A stretch of DNA of 48,877 nt from an uncultured Bacteroidota bacterium. Its GTDB lineage: Bacteria > Bacteroidota > Bacteroidia > AKYH767-A > OLB10. The notes below the pieces were generated by a model that saw nothing but the letters and a program-made list of their open reading frames with translations, made no database searches and was not told the DNA's origin. The position numbers and the translations under genes are program-made. Positions 17,319 through 25,321 of this stretch are shown one piece after another (within the stretch, counting starts at the first letter, position 1; each line of letters begins with the position of its first letter). The DNA lies in assembly GCA_900696575.1 (NCBI GenBank), contig CAADHD010000019.1, positions 1 to 48,877 on the forward strand, read 5' to 3'.

Positions 17319-18395
17319 TCAATCATGAAAATTTTCAAGTAATAGAGCAGCAATTTTTTCACCGGCATGACCATCGCCATAAAAATTTTCGGTGAATGAT
17401 TTTTTCAATTTCATGGCAGATTCAAATGCTGCTGAAATTTTTCCTGCATCGGTTCCGGCCAGCAGGTTGTATCCGTTATCAACCAATTCAGTCCATTCGG
17501 TATCATTGCGCAGAGTTATGCAGAATTTTTTCATAAAGAAGGCTTCTTTCTGCAGTCCACCGCTGTCAGTCATCACCAGTCTGCAGTTTTTAAGCAGCGC
17601 CATCATTTCAAAATAGCCTGCCGGTTCAGTCAGATAAAACCTGCAGTCTATCATTTCGTTTTTAATGAGCGCTGCTGTGCGCGGATGAACAGGCATAACG
17701 ACAGGCATTTTCTGATGAATACCATTAAGTGCATCAATAAGTTTTTTCAGAACAGAGGATGTTGTGTTTTCCTGCCGGTGAATGGTGCAGAGGATGTATT
17801 CGTTAAGCTTTAGGTTTTCAATGAATGGATGTTTAGGGGGGATATTTTTTTCTGCATGAAGTACGGCATCATACATCACATCTCCGGTAAGAAACATTTT
17901 TGCGCCAGACATTTCTACGCTTTCTTTTTTAAGGTTGTTTATGGCTGAAGTTGTGGGGCAGAAAAGCATATCGGAAATTCGGTCGGTCAGCATGCGGTTG
18001 ATTTCTTCGGGCATAGCCATGTTGAAGCTGCGCAGGCCTGCCTCCACATGCGCTACTCTTACCTGTTGTTTTTTGGCAGCCAATGCTCCGGCCAATGTCG
18101 AATTGGTGTCGCCATAAACCAAAACGGTATCAGGTTTTTCTTTCAGAATTACTTCTTCAATTTTTTCAAGCATCCGGCCTGTCATCGCTCCATGGTTGAG
18201 GTTACTGATGTTTAAATGATAACCGGGATTTTTTATTAGTAATTGTCTGAAAAAAATTTCCGACATGTTATCATCAAAATGCTGGCCGGTATGAATCATC
18301 ACTTCCTTGGTGCCGGAATAATTTTGTAATGCTCTGCTTACTACGGCAGCTTTGATAAACTGCGGACGCGCGCCAACCACGCTAATTATTTTCAT
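17319..18395 (-). CDS. wecB: UDP-N-acetylglucosamine 2-epimerase (non-hydrolysing)
   Basis: 358 residues. Active-site residues known from E. coli WecB line up: R10 and K15 in 'GARPQFIKAAVV', D96 in 'VYGDTNST', E118 in 'HVEAGLRSFN', Glu in 'MPEEINR' (130-131), and the His in 'CTIHRQENT'. Reaction: UDP-GlcNAc to UDP-ManNAc for surface glycan synthesis. No UDP-ManNAc dehydrogenase (WecC) is beside it, so ManNAc itself may be used or the partner lies elsewhere. ATGA overlap (4 bases) with the upstream acyltransferase gene. Confidence 0.94.
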   Translation of the reverse strand: MKIISVVGARPQFIKAAVVSRALQNYSGTKEVMIHTGQHFDDNMSEIFFRQLLIKNPGYHLNISNLNHGAMTGRMLEKIEEVILKEKPDTVLVYGDTNSTLAGALAAKKQQVRVAHVEAGLRSFNMAMPEEINRMLTDRISDMLFCPTTSAINNLKKESVEMSGAKMFLTGDVMYDAVLHAEKNIPPKHPFIENLKLNEYILCTIHRQENTTSSVLKKLIDALNGIHQKMPVVMPVHPRTAALIKNEMIDCRFYLTEPAGYFEMMALLKNCRLVMTDSGGLQKEAFFMKKFCITLRNDTEWTELVDNGYNLLAGTDAGKISAAFESAMKLKKSFTENFYGDGHAGEKIAALLLENFHD

Positions 18396-18994
18396 GAGTT
18401 AGTTAGGTAATAATTGTTTCCTGTTTTCCATTCTTTCAATAGCTTTTCATCCAGCTCGCGTGTATCTCCTTTTACAGTTGCCGGATTGCCTGCTGCAATT
18501 TCAAAATCTTTTATGTCTGTGGTAACCACACTTCCGGCTCCTATAATGCAGCCTTTACCTATTTTAACACCGGGCAAAAGCACGCAGTGTGTACCTACAA
18601 ACGTGAATGCGCCAATGCTGACGGGAGCAATGTTATAGGCGGGCCTTTGCAGGGCATCAACTTCAATAAATTTTTTTCCAAGCAGCCTGATGGAATTGTG
18701 ACTGCTGTGGGTATAAATGCAGGTATGAGAAGCAAGGTGTACGCCTTCCTGAATCCGGATTCCACCAATGCCATCCAGCAGGCAGTAATGCCCAACCCAT
18801 ATATGGTCATCAAGCTGGATATTTTTTTTTGAAGAAAGAATGGCCGATGAGCTAACCCGTGTATTTTTTCTGAAAGCAAAAGGTCTACGGTTGAAGTATC
18901 CGTAAATCATAAATGCTTTGGGCCAGAAGCTGAATAGATTCATCAGCAGTGAAATGAAAATGCCGAGCGGTGAGAGGTAGAGTTTGCGAAGCAT
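18392..18994 (-). CDS. Hexapeptide-repeat (LbH) acyltransferase, WcaF-like
   Basis: 200 residues. From about residue 55 the protein shows left-handed beta-helix hexapeptide repeats ('IQLDDHIWVGHYCLLDGIGG', 'VSIGAFTFVGTHCVLLPGVK', 'IGKGCIIGAGSVV'), ending with 'AAGNPATVKGDTRELDE', the layout of acetyl-CoA-dependent sugar O-acetyltransferases. The N-terminus has a hydrophobic stretch (about 10-30). It probably acetylates a sugar of the surface glycan. N-acetylation of the 3-amino sugar made by the ketoisomerase/aminotransferase pair is a less likely option. Overlaps wecB by 4 bases; 4 bases downstream of the next glycosyltransferase. Confidence 0.82.
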   Translation of the reverse strand: MLRKLYLSPLGIFISLLMNLFSFWPKAFMIYGYFNRRPFAFRKNTRVSSSAILSSKKNIQLDDHIWVGHYCLLDGIGGIRIQEGVHLASHTCIYTHSSHNSIRLLGKKFIEVDALQRPAYNIAPVSIGAFTFVGTHCVLLPGVKIGKGCIIGAGSVVTTDIKDFEIAAGNPATVKGDTRELDEKLLKEWKTGNNYYLTNS

Positions 18995-18998
18995 GATT

Positions 18999-20153
18999 TC
19001 AGTTGGTATTTACTACCGTGTAATAATGGGTTGCATTGGCGGGTGAAAAATGCTTTGCGGCAGTGAGCGACTTTTTACGGTATTGTTCAATCATTTCAAA
19101 ACTGGCGGCAAGATGCATCAGAAAGCGGGTAATGGAGTCAACTGCATTCTCCGGAAAAATTTCTCCGCACCGGTATTGACGGATGATTTCACCCAGCCCT
19201 GATTCTTCGGGCCCAATAACCAGCAAGGCAGAACCTGCCGACATAGCAGTAAACGTTTTGCTGGGTACCGACACATCGGCTGCGCTGTTGCTTAGTGTGA
19301 TGACTGATACGTGCGCTGCCGCTAAAGCCTGTGGAAACATATCCGGATTCTGATAGGGCAAAAGTAAAACGTTGTTTAACTGTGCTTCCTCTTTTAGCTT
19401 TTGCAGCAGCTTTTTCTTTTCGCCCTCCCCAATAATCACAAATATTAATCTTGAATCATTTTTAAATTGCGCAGCAACGTTAATGAGCACTTCTACCGGA
19501 TGTGTTATACCGAGATTACCGGCATAAAGCACCACAAATTTATTTTCGAGCCGGTACGTTTTAATAAATTGGTTTTTTATCGGATCAATTAACTGCACAT
19601 ACGAAGTGTCAGCCCAGGGAGGAATAATGTTCACTGTTTTATTGGTATATGCAGCAAGGGATGTGGCCATTTTGTTTCCTAAGGTGATAAGCGAAGAGCA
19701 GTGGTTGAAAAGAGAAGTATTCCGTTTACTCCAAAATTTAATCAGCAAGGATGTTTTTCTGATGGTATTCATCCTTACCAAAACATCGGGATAGAGGTCC
19801 CAGATGAGCAGATGATATTTCTGTTTGCGCAGGCGGTAGAAGAATAATCCAAGAAAGGGAAGAAAGGGAGGTGTGCTAATCAATATCAGTTCGTGCCTGC
19901 GGCCATGTATCAAAATATAAAAGAAACAGCGGAGATGAAAATACAGTCCGGACAGGATTCTTCCGGAAAAACTTGAATTGTTATAACGGTTGAATAGTCT
20001 GGTTTTTACATTGCCATGCAAACCGGTATGTTGCTTTTCTATGCTACCGGTAAGTAAAACTACCGGATGCTCATGTTTTGCAAATTCATTTAGGATGTCA
20101 ATAGAAAGCTGCCGTGTTACCTGAACAATGTAAATATACTTTTTGGCTTCCAT
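18999..20153 (-). CDS. Glycosyltransferase family 4, WbuB-like
   Basis: 384 residues from the preferred ATG at 20153 ('MEAKKYIYIVQ'); the longer frame reaching 20225 would run across the divergent gene's start and its promoter. The N-terminal domain has 'LISTPPFLPFLGLFF' and 'HLLIWDLYPDVL', and the C-terminal domain 'VVLYAGNLGITHPVEVLI' and 'VPSKTFTAMSAGSALLVIGPEESGLGEII', the pattern of WbuB-type GT4 enzymes acting on amino sugars such as FucNAc. Likely role: adding a sugar to the lipid-linked repeat unit in the cytoplasm. Next gene downstream is the acyltransferase. Confidence 0.86.
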   Translation of the reverse strand: MEAKKYIYIVQVTRQLSIDILNEFAKHEHPVVLLTGSIEKQHTGLHGNVKTRLFNRYNNSSFSGRILSGLYFHLRCFFYILIHGRRHELILISTPPFLPFLGLFFYRLRKQKYHLLIWDLYPDVLVRMNTIRKTSLLIKFWSKRNTSLFNHCSSLITLGNKMATSLAAYTNKTVNIIPPWADTSYVQLIDPIKNQFIKTYRLENKFVVLYAGNLGITHPVEVLINVAAQFKNDSRLIFVIIGEGEKKKLLQKLKEEAQLNNVLLLPYQNPDMFPQALAAAHVSVITLSNSAADVSVPSKTFTAMSAGSALLVIGPEESGLGEIIRQYRCGEIFPENAVDSITRFLMHLAASFEMIEQYRKKSLTAAKHFSPANATHYYTVVNTN

Positions 20154-20173
20154 CAAACTGACCGTTACATTTG
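20142..20173 (+). promoter_or_regulatory. Strong Bacteroidota-type promoter (TTTG-N20-TACATTTG)
   Basis: TTTG at 20142-20145 and TACATTTG at 20166-20173 with a 20-base spacer fit the Bacteroidota -33/-7 consensus fully. The ATG of the membrane gene lies 43 bases after the -7 element. The -33 box falls inside the first codons of the divergent glycosyltransferase gene. Confidence 0.65.
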
Positions 20174-20216
20174 AAGGCGCTAAAAGTAGGCAACGTCTTA
20201 TTTTCCGGGCGCAAGT

Positions 20217-22010
20217 ATGCAACAAGCCATCAACAGAGTTTCTGCAGTAATTATATGGGTACTGTTCATTAGTATGATGGTAATTTTATTGTGGGGGATG
20301 AATAAAGGATTCGACCTTTCCGATGAAGGCTTTTCTCTGCTTTCGCTTACGGAAGGTCAGGAGCAGGGAATGGAAATTATGCCTGTTTATATCATACTTC
20401 AGAAATTTTTTTCAGTATTTAATCCCGGGGTAGTCTTTTATCGTTTGCTGCGGCTTGTTCTTCTGCTTGCCGGAACAGCCGTTTTTGTAACAGGACTGAT
20501 TTCCTGTTTACGAAAAATTCTTCCTGAAGTTGAATGGCCTGTTTTCGGCATTACTTATCCCGTTGCAATTTTATGCGGGTTAATCAATTACTCCCGGTTT
20601 TATCAAACTCTTTCTTACAATTCATTAACATTTATCATGATTTTGATTGCTGCCGGAATCTTTCTGAAAGGCCTGTGCCTTTCAGAAAGCGATTCTCAAA
20701 AAAGAAAAAATTTGTTTCTGCCGGCAACCGGGTTATCCTGCGGCATTCTCTTTCTGATCAAGTTGAGTTCAGGAATTCTTTTCTCTGCAGTATCCCTCCT
20801 TTTATTGTTTACGAACATTCCTAAAAAAGAAAAAATGAAATCTCTGGCGATAACGGTTATCTTGTTTTTTTCGGGGTTTTCGGTTGCACTTCTGCTTTTA
20901 TATGTTGCCGGTTCTTCACCGGTAGCATTTGCCGCTAATTTTATAAAAGCATCGTCCCTTTTGCCGGGACATCAGTTCTCCGTATTGCTTGAAGTTTATC
21001 GGGAGGATCTGCAAAAGAATTTTTTTGAAGTTATTTTATATCACAAGCTCTTTTTATTGATACCTGTTATTCTCTGGCTGCTGTACAGGTTTGCATACAC
21101 AAGAATGTTTGTTTCTGCATTTATTTTTAGCTGCCTGCTTCTGATGCAAAAATTTGTTAACGAAGGTTGGTATAAATCAGGAATGGAGGGGCTTTATTCG
21201 GCTTCCTTAGTTTACATCCTGCTGATGTGGTTTTTTTTTGTTTTTTTACTGATGGAATCGCTTGCCTTCTTGTTAAAGCTAAAGTACAGACCAACTTCGT
21301 TATACCTTCAGCGTTTATGGCCTGTTTATTTGTTTTTGACTTTTATTCCGTTTGTCGCTTCAGCGGGAACTAATAACCCGCTTTCCGTTCATGTTACCCA
21401 ATTTCTGTTTTTCTGGATGATTAATTTTCTGATTTTCATTCAAGTCATTTCAAATCTGAACAAACTGACCGGAATTATAAGACCGATGTTTGCTTTGATA
21501 TTGCTTTTTATGGTAAGCTCGCAATTTCTTTATGGATATATCCAATCGCCTTACAGATTAAATGATGGACTTATTCATCAGACATTTAAATTTTCAGCCG
21601 GCAAACGGGTTGCATCTCTGTTTCTAGATCAATCAGCCTGTAATTTTGTTAATGCCATTATGAGCATTCTGAAAGAACATGGTTATGATAAAGGAGACTA
21701 TCATGCCATTTCGCTTTACAGTTATCCCGGATTGGTATATCTGTCAGGTGCAACTTCGCCCGGTGCAGCCTGGTACTTTGGTGACGGATATGATGGAAAT
21801 GATAAGGCAAATTGTTTTATGATTTCGAAAACGAAAATTCCTGATTTGAAAAGGACTGTAATTTTTCTTGACGGCAATAGCAGAATATCAACAGAGTTTT
21901 CAGCGTGCCTGAAAACCAAAGGAATTTTATTTCCCGAAAATTATTTCTGCGCTGATTCTGTAATGCTTCCTGATTCTTCAGGCTATATGAAAATATACCT
22001 GCCAAACTGA
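20217..22010 (+). CDS. Polytopic membrane protein, GT-C glycosyltransferase-like
   Basis: 597 residues with about eleven to thirteen hydrophobic segments. The first extracytoplasmic loop carries 'FDLSDEGF' (D33, D36, E37), an acidic motif at the place where PMT/ArnT-type GT-C enzymes keep their catalytic Asp; the C-terminal 100 residues are a soluble extracytoplasmic region. Probable role: transfer of a sugar from a polyprenyl-phosphate donor in the periplasm. No named family could be assigned. It is the only plus-strand gene in the polysaccharide locus, has its own strong promoter, and faces the next gene tail to tail with a 2-base gap. Confidence 0.7.
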   Translation: MQQAINRVSAVIIWVLFISMMVILLWGMNKGFDLSDEGFSLLSLTEGQEQGMEIMPVYIILQKFFSVFNPGVVFYRLLRLVLLLAGTAVFVTGLISCLRKILPEVEWPVFGITYPVAILCGLINYSRFYQTLSYNSLTFIMILIAAGIFLKGLCLSESDSQKRKNLFLPATGLSCGILFLIKLSSGILFSAVSLLLLFTNIPKKEKMKSLAITVILFFSGFSVALLLLYVAGSSPVAFAANFIKASSLLPGHQFSVLLEVYREDLQKNFFEVILYHKLFLLIPVILWLLYRFAYTRMFVSAFIFSCLLLMQKFVNEGWYKSGMEGLYSASLVYILLMWFFFVFLLMESLAFLLKLKYRPTSLYLQRLWPVYLFLTFIPFVASAGTNNPLSVHVTQFLFFWMINFLIFIQVISNLNKLTGIIRPMFALILLFMVSSQFLYGYIQSPYRLNDGLIHQTFKFSAGKRVASLFLDQSACNFVNAIMSILKEHGYDKGDYHAISLYSYPGLVYLSGATSPGAAWYFGDGYDGNDKANCFMISKTKIPDLKRTVIFLDGNSRISTEFSACLKTKGILFPENYFCADSVMLPDSSGYMKIYLPN

Positions 22011-22012
22011 AG

Positions 22013-23038
22013 TTAATAGATTTGTTTTTGACTTTTTAAATAACGGATGATGATGTTTTCCGTTCGGAACAGATTATATCTGAAAATTTTCTTGTACCAG
22101 AACTTCAATGTGTCTTTCAGGCCTTCGTGTTTGATTAAGGTGTATTCAGGAACAGGAATTTTAAAAGTGGAATCAAGTTTTTTCAGCTCTGCTTCGGTCT
22201 GCATCAGTTCAAGAATGTAAGGAGCATAAATCTGAATGATGATGCTTTTGCCGGGATATCTCCAGCCCAAATCAACCAAACCTCCTTTAAAAAAACGGAC
22301 ATGATGAAAGTGATAAAACACCGCTTCAAATTTTTTTTCTGATGATTTTTCGGAAAGAAAAATTTTATTTCCTGACCTGTTAACCACGCTGTATTGTTCT
22401 GCATTCCATGGCGCTAATCCGCCACCTAAATGTTTAAGCACATGCACACTTTCAAATCGTGTTTCCCAGTCATCAAGATATTTCTGGTCGCCAAACTTAC
22501 CGTCTTCGTAACGGTTGTAGCACCATTCAAGACAACGGTCGCGCCACCAGTATAAAGCGTTCAATCCTTCAGAATTATTTTTAAAGGTGATGAACTGAAC
22601 ACAGAACCTGCCGGCTAATGTTGAACGGTTGAACTTTGGCGGAAAGCGATGCTCAGTCAGCAAAACAGAATTACATCCCATTTCTTCAAACAACACTTCA
22701 GGATTCTGATAGAAATACATATCGGCATCCAGATAAGTGCATGCCGGTTCATTGAATTTTTCAATTACATAAACAATAGTGGCCGGAGTACATGTCCAGC
22801 AGTATTCAGCAAGCGTACGGTCTGGCTTGACGGTTTTTAGTTTATCATCTTCAAAATCCTGAAGGGAAATAATGGTGGCAAACCGGAGATTTAACTTTTT
22901 CAGGAGTTGAAAGGCTTTATCATCAAACGCAAAAATGTAAAGGTGAAAATCAGTGCCTGTGTTTTCAAGTGAACGGTAAAGCAACAATCCGCGAGGCAGA
23001 TAAAACGAGTTGAACAGTGTGCAGAATACCTGTTTCAC
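22013..23038 (-). CDS. GT-A glycosyltransferase-like protein (DxD)
   Basis: 341 residues. The N-terminus 'FCTLFNSFYLPRGLLLYRSL' and the metal-binding D104-A-D106 in 'YLDADMYFY' indicate a GT-A nucleotide-sugar transferase, similar in layout to GT8 proteins; 'FGDQKYLDDW' and 'GGGLAPWN' further along are also seen in such enzymes. Cytoplasmic. Starts with GTG at 23038, 4 bases after the stop of the aminotransferase gene; no early ATG exists. Sugar donor unknown. Confidence 0.78.
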   Translation of the reverse strand: MKQVFCTLFNSFYLPRGLLLYRSLENTGTDFHLYIFAFDDKAFQLLKKLNLRFATIISLQDFEDDKLKTVKPDRTLAEYCWTCTPATIVYVIEKFNEPACTYLDADMYFYQNPEVLFEEMGCNSVLLTEHRFPPKFNRSTLAGRFCVQFITFKNNSEGLNALYWWRDRCLEWCYNRYEDGKFGDQKYLDDWETRFESVHVLKHLGGGLAPWNAEQYSVVNRSGNKIFLSEKSSEKKFEAVFYHFHHVRFFKGGLVDLGWRYPGKSIIIQIYAPYILELMQTEAELKKLDSTFKIPVPEYTLIKHEGLKDTLKFWYKKIFRYNLFRTENIIIRYLKSQKQIY

Positions 23039-23042
23039 TTAT

Positions 23043-24125
23043 TTAAAATTTATTCATGACTTCCACAACACGGTAAATGTCATCCTCAGTATGAATGAAG
23101 GAAACCGGAAGGCTTAAAACGGTTTTGTGAATTTCCTCGCTGATGGGATATTCTCCTTTAATCATTCCGTGCATGGCCTTCTGCCGGTGAGGAGGAACAG
23201 GATAGTGAACCTCTGTTTTGATATTATTTTTCAAAAGGTACTCGCGCAACTTATCGCGCTGCGGATGGCGAACCTGGTAAATGTGAAATACATCAAAACA
23301 ATCTTCTTCCTGTTTGGGTTTGATAAAATCATCCTTCAGTAGCTGCTGATAGATAGCGGCCAGTTTTCTTTTATGATGATTGATTTGATCTAACATTTTA
23401 AGTTTTACTGACAGAAAAGCGGCCTGCATTTCGTCCAATCGCGAGTTAACGCCAATAAGATCGTTGTAATATTTTTTTTCTGAGCCGTAATTGCGGAGCT
23501 TGCGGATGATGGCCGCCTGTTCCTCGGCTTTACATGTTACTGCACCGGCATCGCCCAAGGCGCCTAAATTTTTGGTAGGATAAAAACTGAAAGCTCCGAA
23601 GTCGCCAAAGGTACCTGTCATTTGTCCTTTGAATGTTGCTCCGTGCGATTGGGCACAGTCTTCAATCAGTTTTAAATTGTGTTTTCGGCACAGTTCCGTT
23701 ATTTTATCCATCCGGCAGGGCTTGCCATACAGATGAACAACAACAACGGCTTTTGTATTTGGAGTAAGGCAGCGTTCAATTTCTTCAACACTGATGTTGC
23801 ATGAATCAGCATAAGGTTCGGCAAGTAAGGGTTTGAGGCCACAGTGAAGAACGCTGAGTATTGTGGCAATGTAAGTGTTGGAAGGAACAATGACTTCCGT
23901 ACCGCGTGAAAAATTAAACGACTGCAGAGCCAGCGTAATGGCATCAAGGCCTGAGGCTACGCCAATACAATGCGGTGATTGAATGTATCCGGCAAATTCT
24001 TGTTCAAACTGACGGACATGATTCCCGAGAATAAACCAACCCGATTGCAGCACGCGGCTGTAGGCTTCTTCCAGTTCCTTCCTGAAAGGTGCATTTAATG
24101 CTGCAAGATTTTCGTAGTCAATCAT
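23043..24125 (-). CDS. Sugar 3-aminotransferase, DegT/DnrJ/EryC1/StrS family (FdtB/QdtB-like)
   Basis: 360 residues. The PLP lysine is K185 in 'SFYPTKNLGALGDAGAV'; 'EDCAQSHGA' (155-163) contains the PLP-pyridine Asp. Together with the overlapping upstream cupin (ATGA, 4 bases) this matches the FdtA-FdtB or QdtA-QdtB pairs that turn a dTDP-4-keto-6-deoxyhexose into dTDP-3-amino-3,6-dideoxy-galactose or -glucose. Which epimer is made depends on the ketoisomerase and cannot be read here. The N-acetyltransferase usually following (FdtC/QdtC) is not adjacent. Confidence 0.88.
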   Translation of the reverse strand: MIDYENLAALNAPFRKELEEAYSRVLQSGWFILGNHVRQFEQEFAGYIQSPHCIGVASGLDAITLALQSFNFSRGTEVIVPSNTYIATILSVLHCGLKPLLAEPYADSCNISVEEIERCLTPNTKAVVVVHLYGKPCRMDKITELCRKHNLKLIEDCAQSHGATFKGQMTGTFGDFGAFSFYPTKNLGALGDAGAVTCKAEEQAAIIRKLRNYGSEKKYYNDLIGVNSRLDEMQAAFLSVKLKMLDQINHHKRKLAAIYQQLLKDDFIKPKQEEDCFDVFHIYQVRHPQRDKLREYLLKNNIKTEVHYPVPPHRQKAMHGMIKGEYPISEEIHKTVLSLPVSFIHTEDDIYRVVEVMNKF

Positions 24126-24487
24126 CGGTACGGTTCAAAAATGTAATCGTTTTCATCAAAAAATTCTGAAGCCAGCACCATCAGGATAGCATCGTGAGTA
24201 AAGTCGTACATTTTATGCCAGTCATCAGGCATTAGGAGCAGGCATTTGTCAGGCGAATCAAGCAGAAATTCTTCCTGTATTTTGTTGTTGTCATTAAAGA
24301 TTCGGCAACTTCCCTTCAGGCAAATTGCAGCCTGGATGGTTTTTTTATGACGATGGCCGCCACGTTCAGAATTATCAACCCCATAGATGTAAAAAATACG
24401 TTTGATATTGAAAGGAATAATTTTTTCGATGACAGTAAGATTACCGCGTTTATCGGTAAAGGTTTTCAGACAAAGCAGGGATGCCAC
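24122..24487 (-). CDS. dTDP-sugar 3,4-ketoisomerase, cupin (FdtA/QdtA-like)
   Basis: 121 residues forming a single cupin. The motif 'RGGHRHK' (42-48) carries the His pair (H45, H47) that is catalytic in FdtA/QdtA; 'LLMPDDWHKMYDF' is the second typical segment. Reaction: 3,4-keto isomerisation of dTDP-4-keto-6-deoxyglucose, feeding the aminotransferase encoded next. Starts with GTG; no upstream in-frame ATG. The dTDP-glucose genes rmlA and rmlB are not in the window, so the substrate must come from another locus. Confidence 0.88.
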   Translation of the reverse strand: MASLLCLKTFTDKRGNLTVIEKIIPFNIKRIFYIYGVDNSERGGHRHKKTIQAAICLKGSCRIFNDNNKIQEEFLLDSPDKCLLLMPDDWHKMYDFTHDAILMVLASEFFDENDYIFEPYR

Positions 24488-24520
24488 GGATTGTGAAATG
24501 TTCGGGCGAATATAATCCTG

Positions 24521-25321
24521 TTATTTTCTTTTCAGAAAAAATCCGCAAAAGGCTGCATCGCTGATATTGATGCGATCATGATGCTTCCACTGATGTATCA
24601 ATTCAAAATTTTTAAATAAGTGGTCTTGCAGTTCTTTAATATTGAATAGCCTGCATGGATAAGATGCATTGTAAATGGAAGGATGGACATGTTGCACGGT
24701 AATTCGTGTTGGCTTGGTCATCATTAAAGGAGTACGGTCAATCAATAAATAAGGAATTCCGGCATTTACTATCTCATCAATTACTGAAAGTGGAAACTCA
24801 AGGTATTGAAGCGAGGAGCCAAACAGTGCTACATCAGCCATTTCTTTTGAAACGGATTGTAAAACGGAAGTGAAGAAGTGTAAAGTTTCATTTTCAAAAA
24901 AAGTTTTACCCGCAGTGGCAAAGTTTTTTTGTTCCACTACATGCCATTGGACAGACGGAACCGAAGTAAAAAGTTTTTTATGCTGAAAATAAAGACTTCC
25001 CAGCGAGCCTCCATAATCAAGTACCTGCAGTCGTTTCTTTTCGAAAGCGACATAGAAGAGAGAGGCCAGCAGAGGAAAAGCATAATCAGGCTGGTTAAAA
25101 AGAACAGAGTCGCGCTCAAAGGCAGCTTCACCATCTTTTACTTTCAGGGCTGCAGAGGTTACTTTTTCAAGAATGGAAGGAGCATCATAGCCTTTTGATT
25201 TTGCTGAAGCCGCCTCCCATGTAGGGTAGTTTCCTTTCCAGCCATAAAAAAATCCGGTGGCATAACGCAGCAGAGCAGGAGGTAGCCAGTCGGTCAGAAA
25301 ATTTTTTAGCTGCGGGTTCAT
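24521..25321 (-). CDS. Putative methyltransferase, TIGR04325 type
   Basis: 266 residues. A SAM-binding-like motif 'LDYGGSLGS' sits at 101-109, preceded by the conserved N-terminal 'YPTWEAASAKSKGYD' block typical of the TIGR04325 (LIC12133-like) putative methyltransferases found in O-antigen loci. 'LFGSSLQYLEFP' and 'YLLIDRTPLM' follow. Probably methylates a sugar of the glycan; the reaction has not been shown as far as I know. ATGA overlap with the upstream glycosyltransferase gene; 33 bases before the ketoisomerase gene. Confidence 0.78.
   Translation of the reverse strand: MNPQLKNFLTDWLPPALLRYATGFFYGWKGNYPTWEAASAKSKGYDAPSILEKVTSAALKVKDGEAAFERDSVLFNQPDYAFPLLASLFYVAFEKKRLQVLDYGGSLGSLYFQHKKLFTSVPSVQWHVVEQKNFATAGKTFFENETLHFFTSVLQSVSKEMADVALFGSSLQYLEFPLSVIDEIVNAGIPYLLIDRTPLMMTKPTRITVQHVHPSIYNASYPCRLFNIKELQDHLFKNFELIHQWKHHDRINISDAAFCGFFLKRK

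Noticed and set aside
20154-20225. Longer start of the GT4 gene (24 extra residues)
   Set aside because: It would cross the divergent gene's promoter and start codon, and the family N-terminus begins at the Met at 20153.
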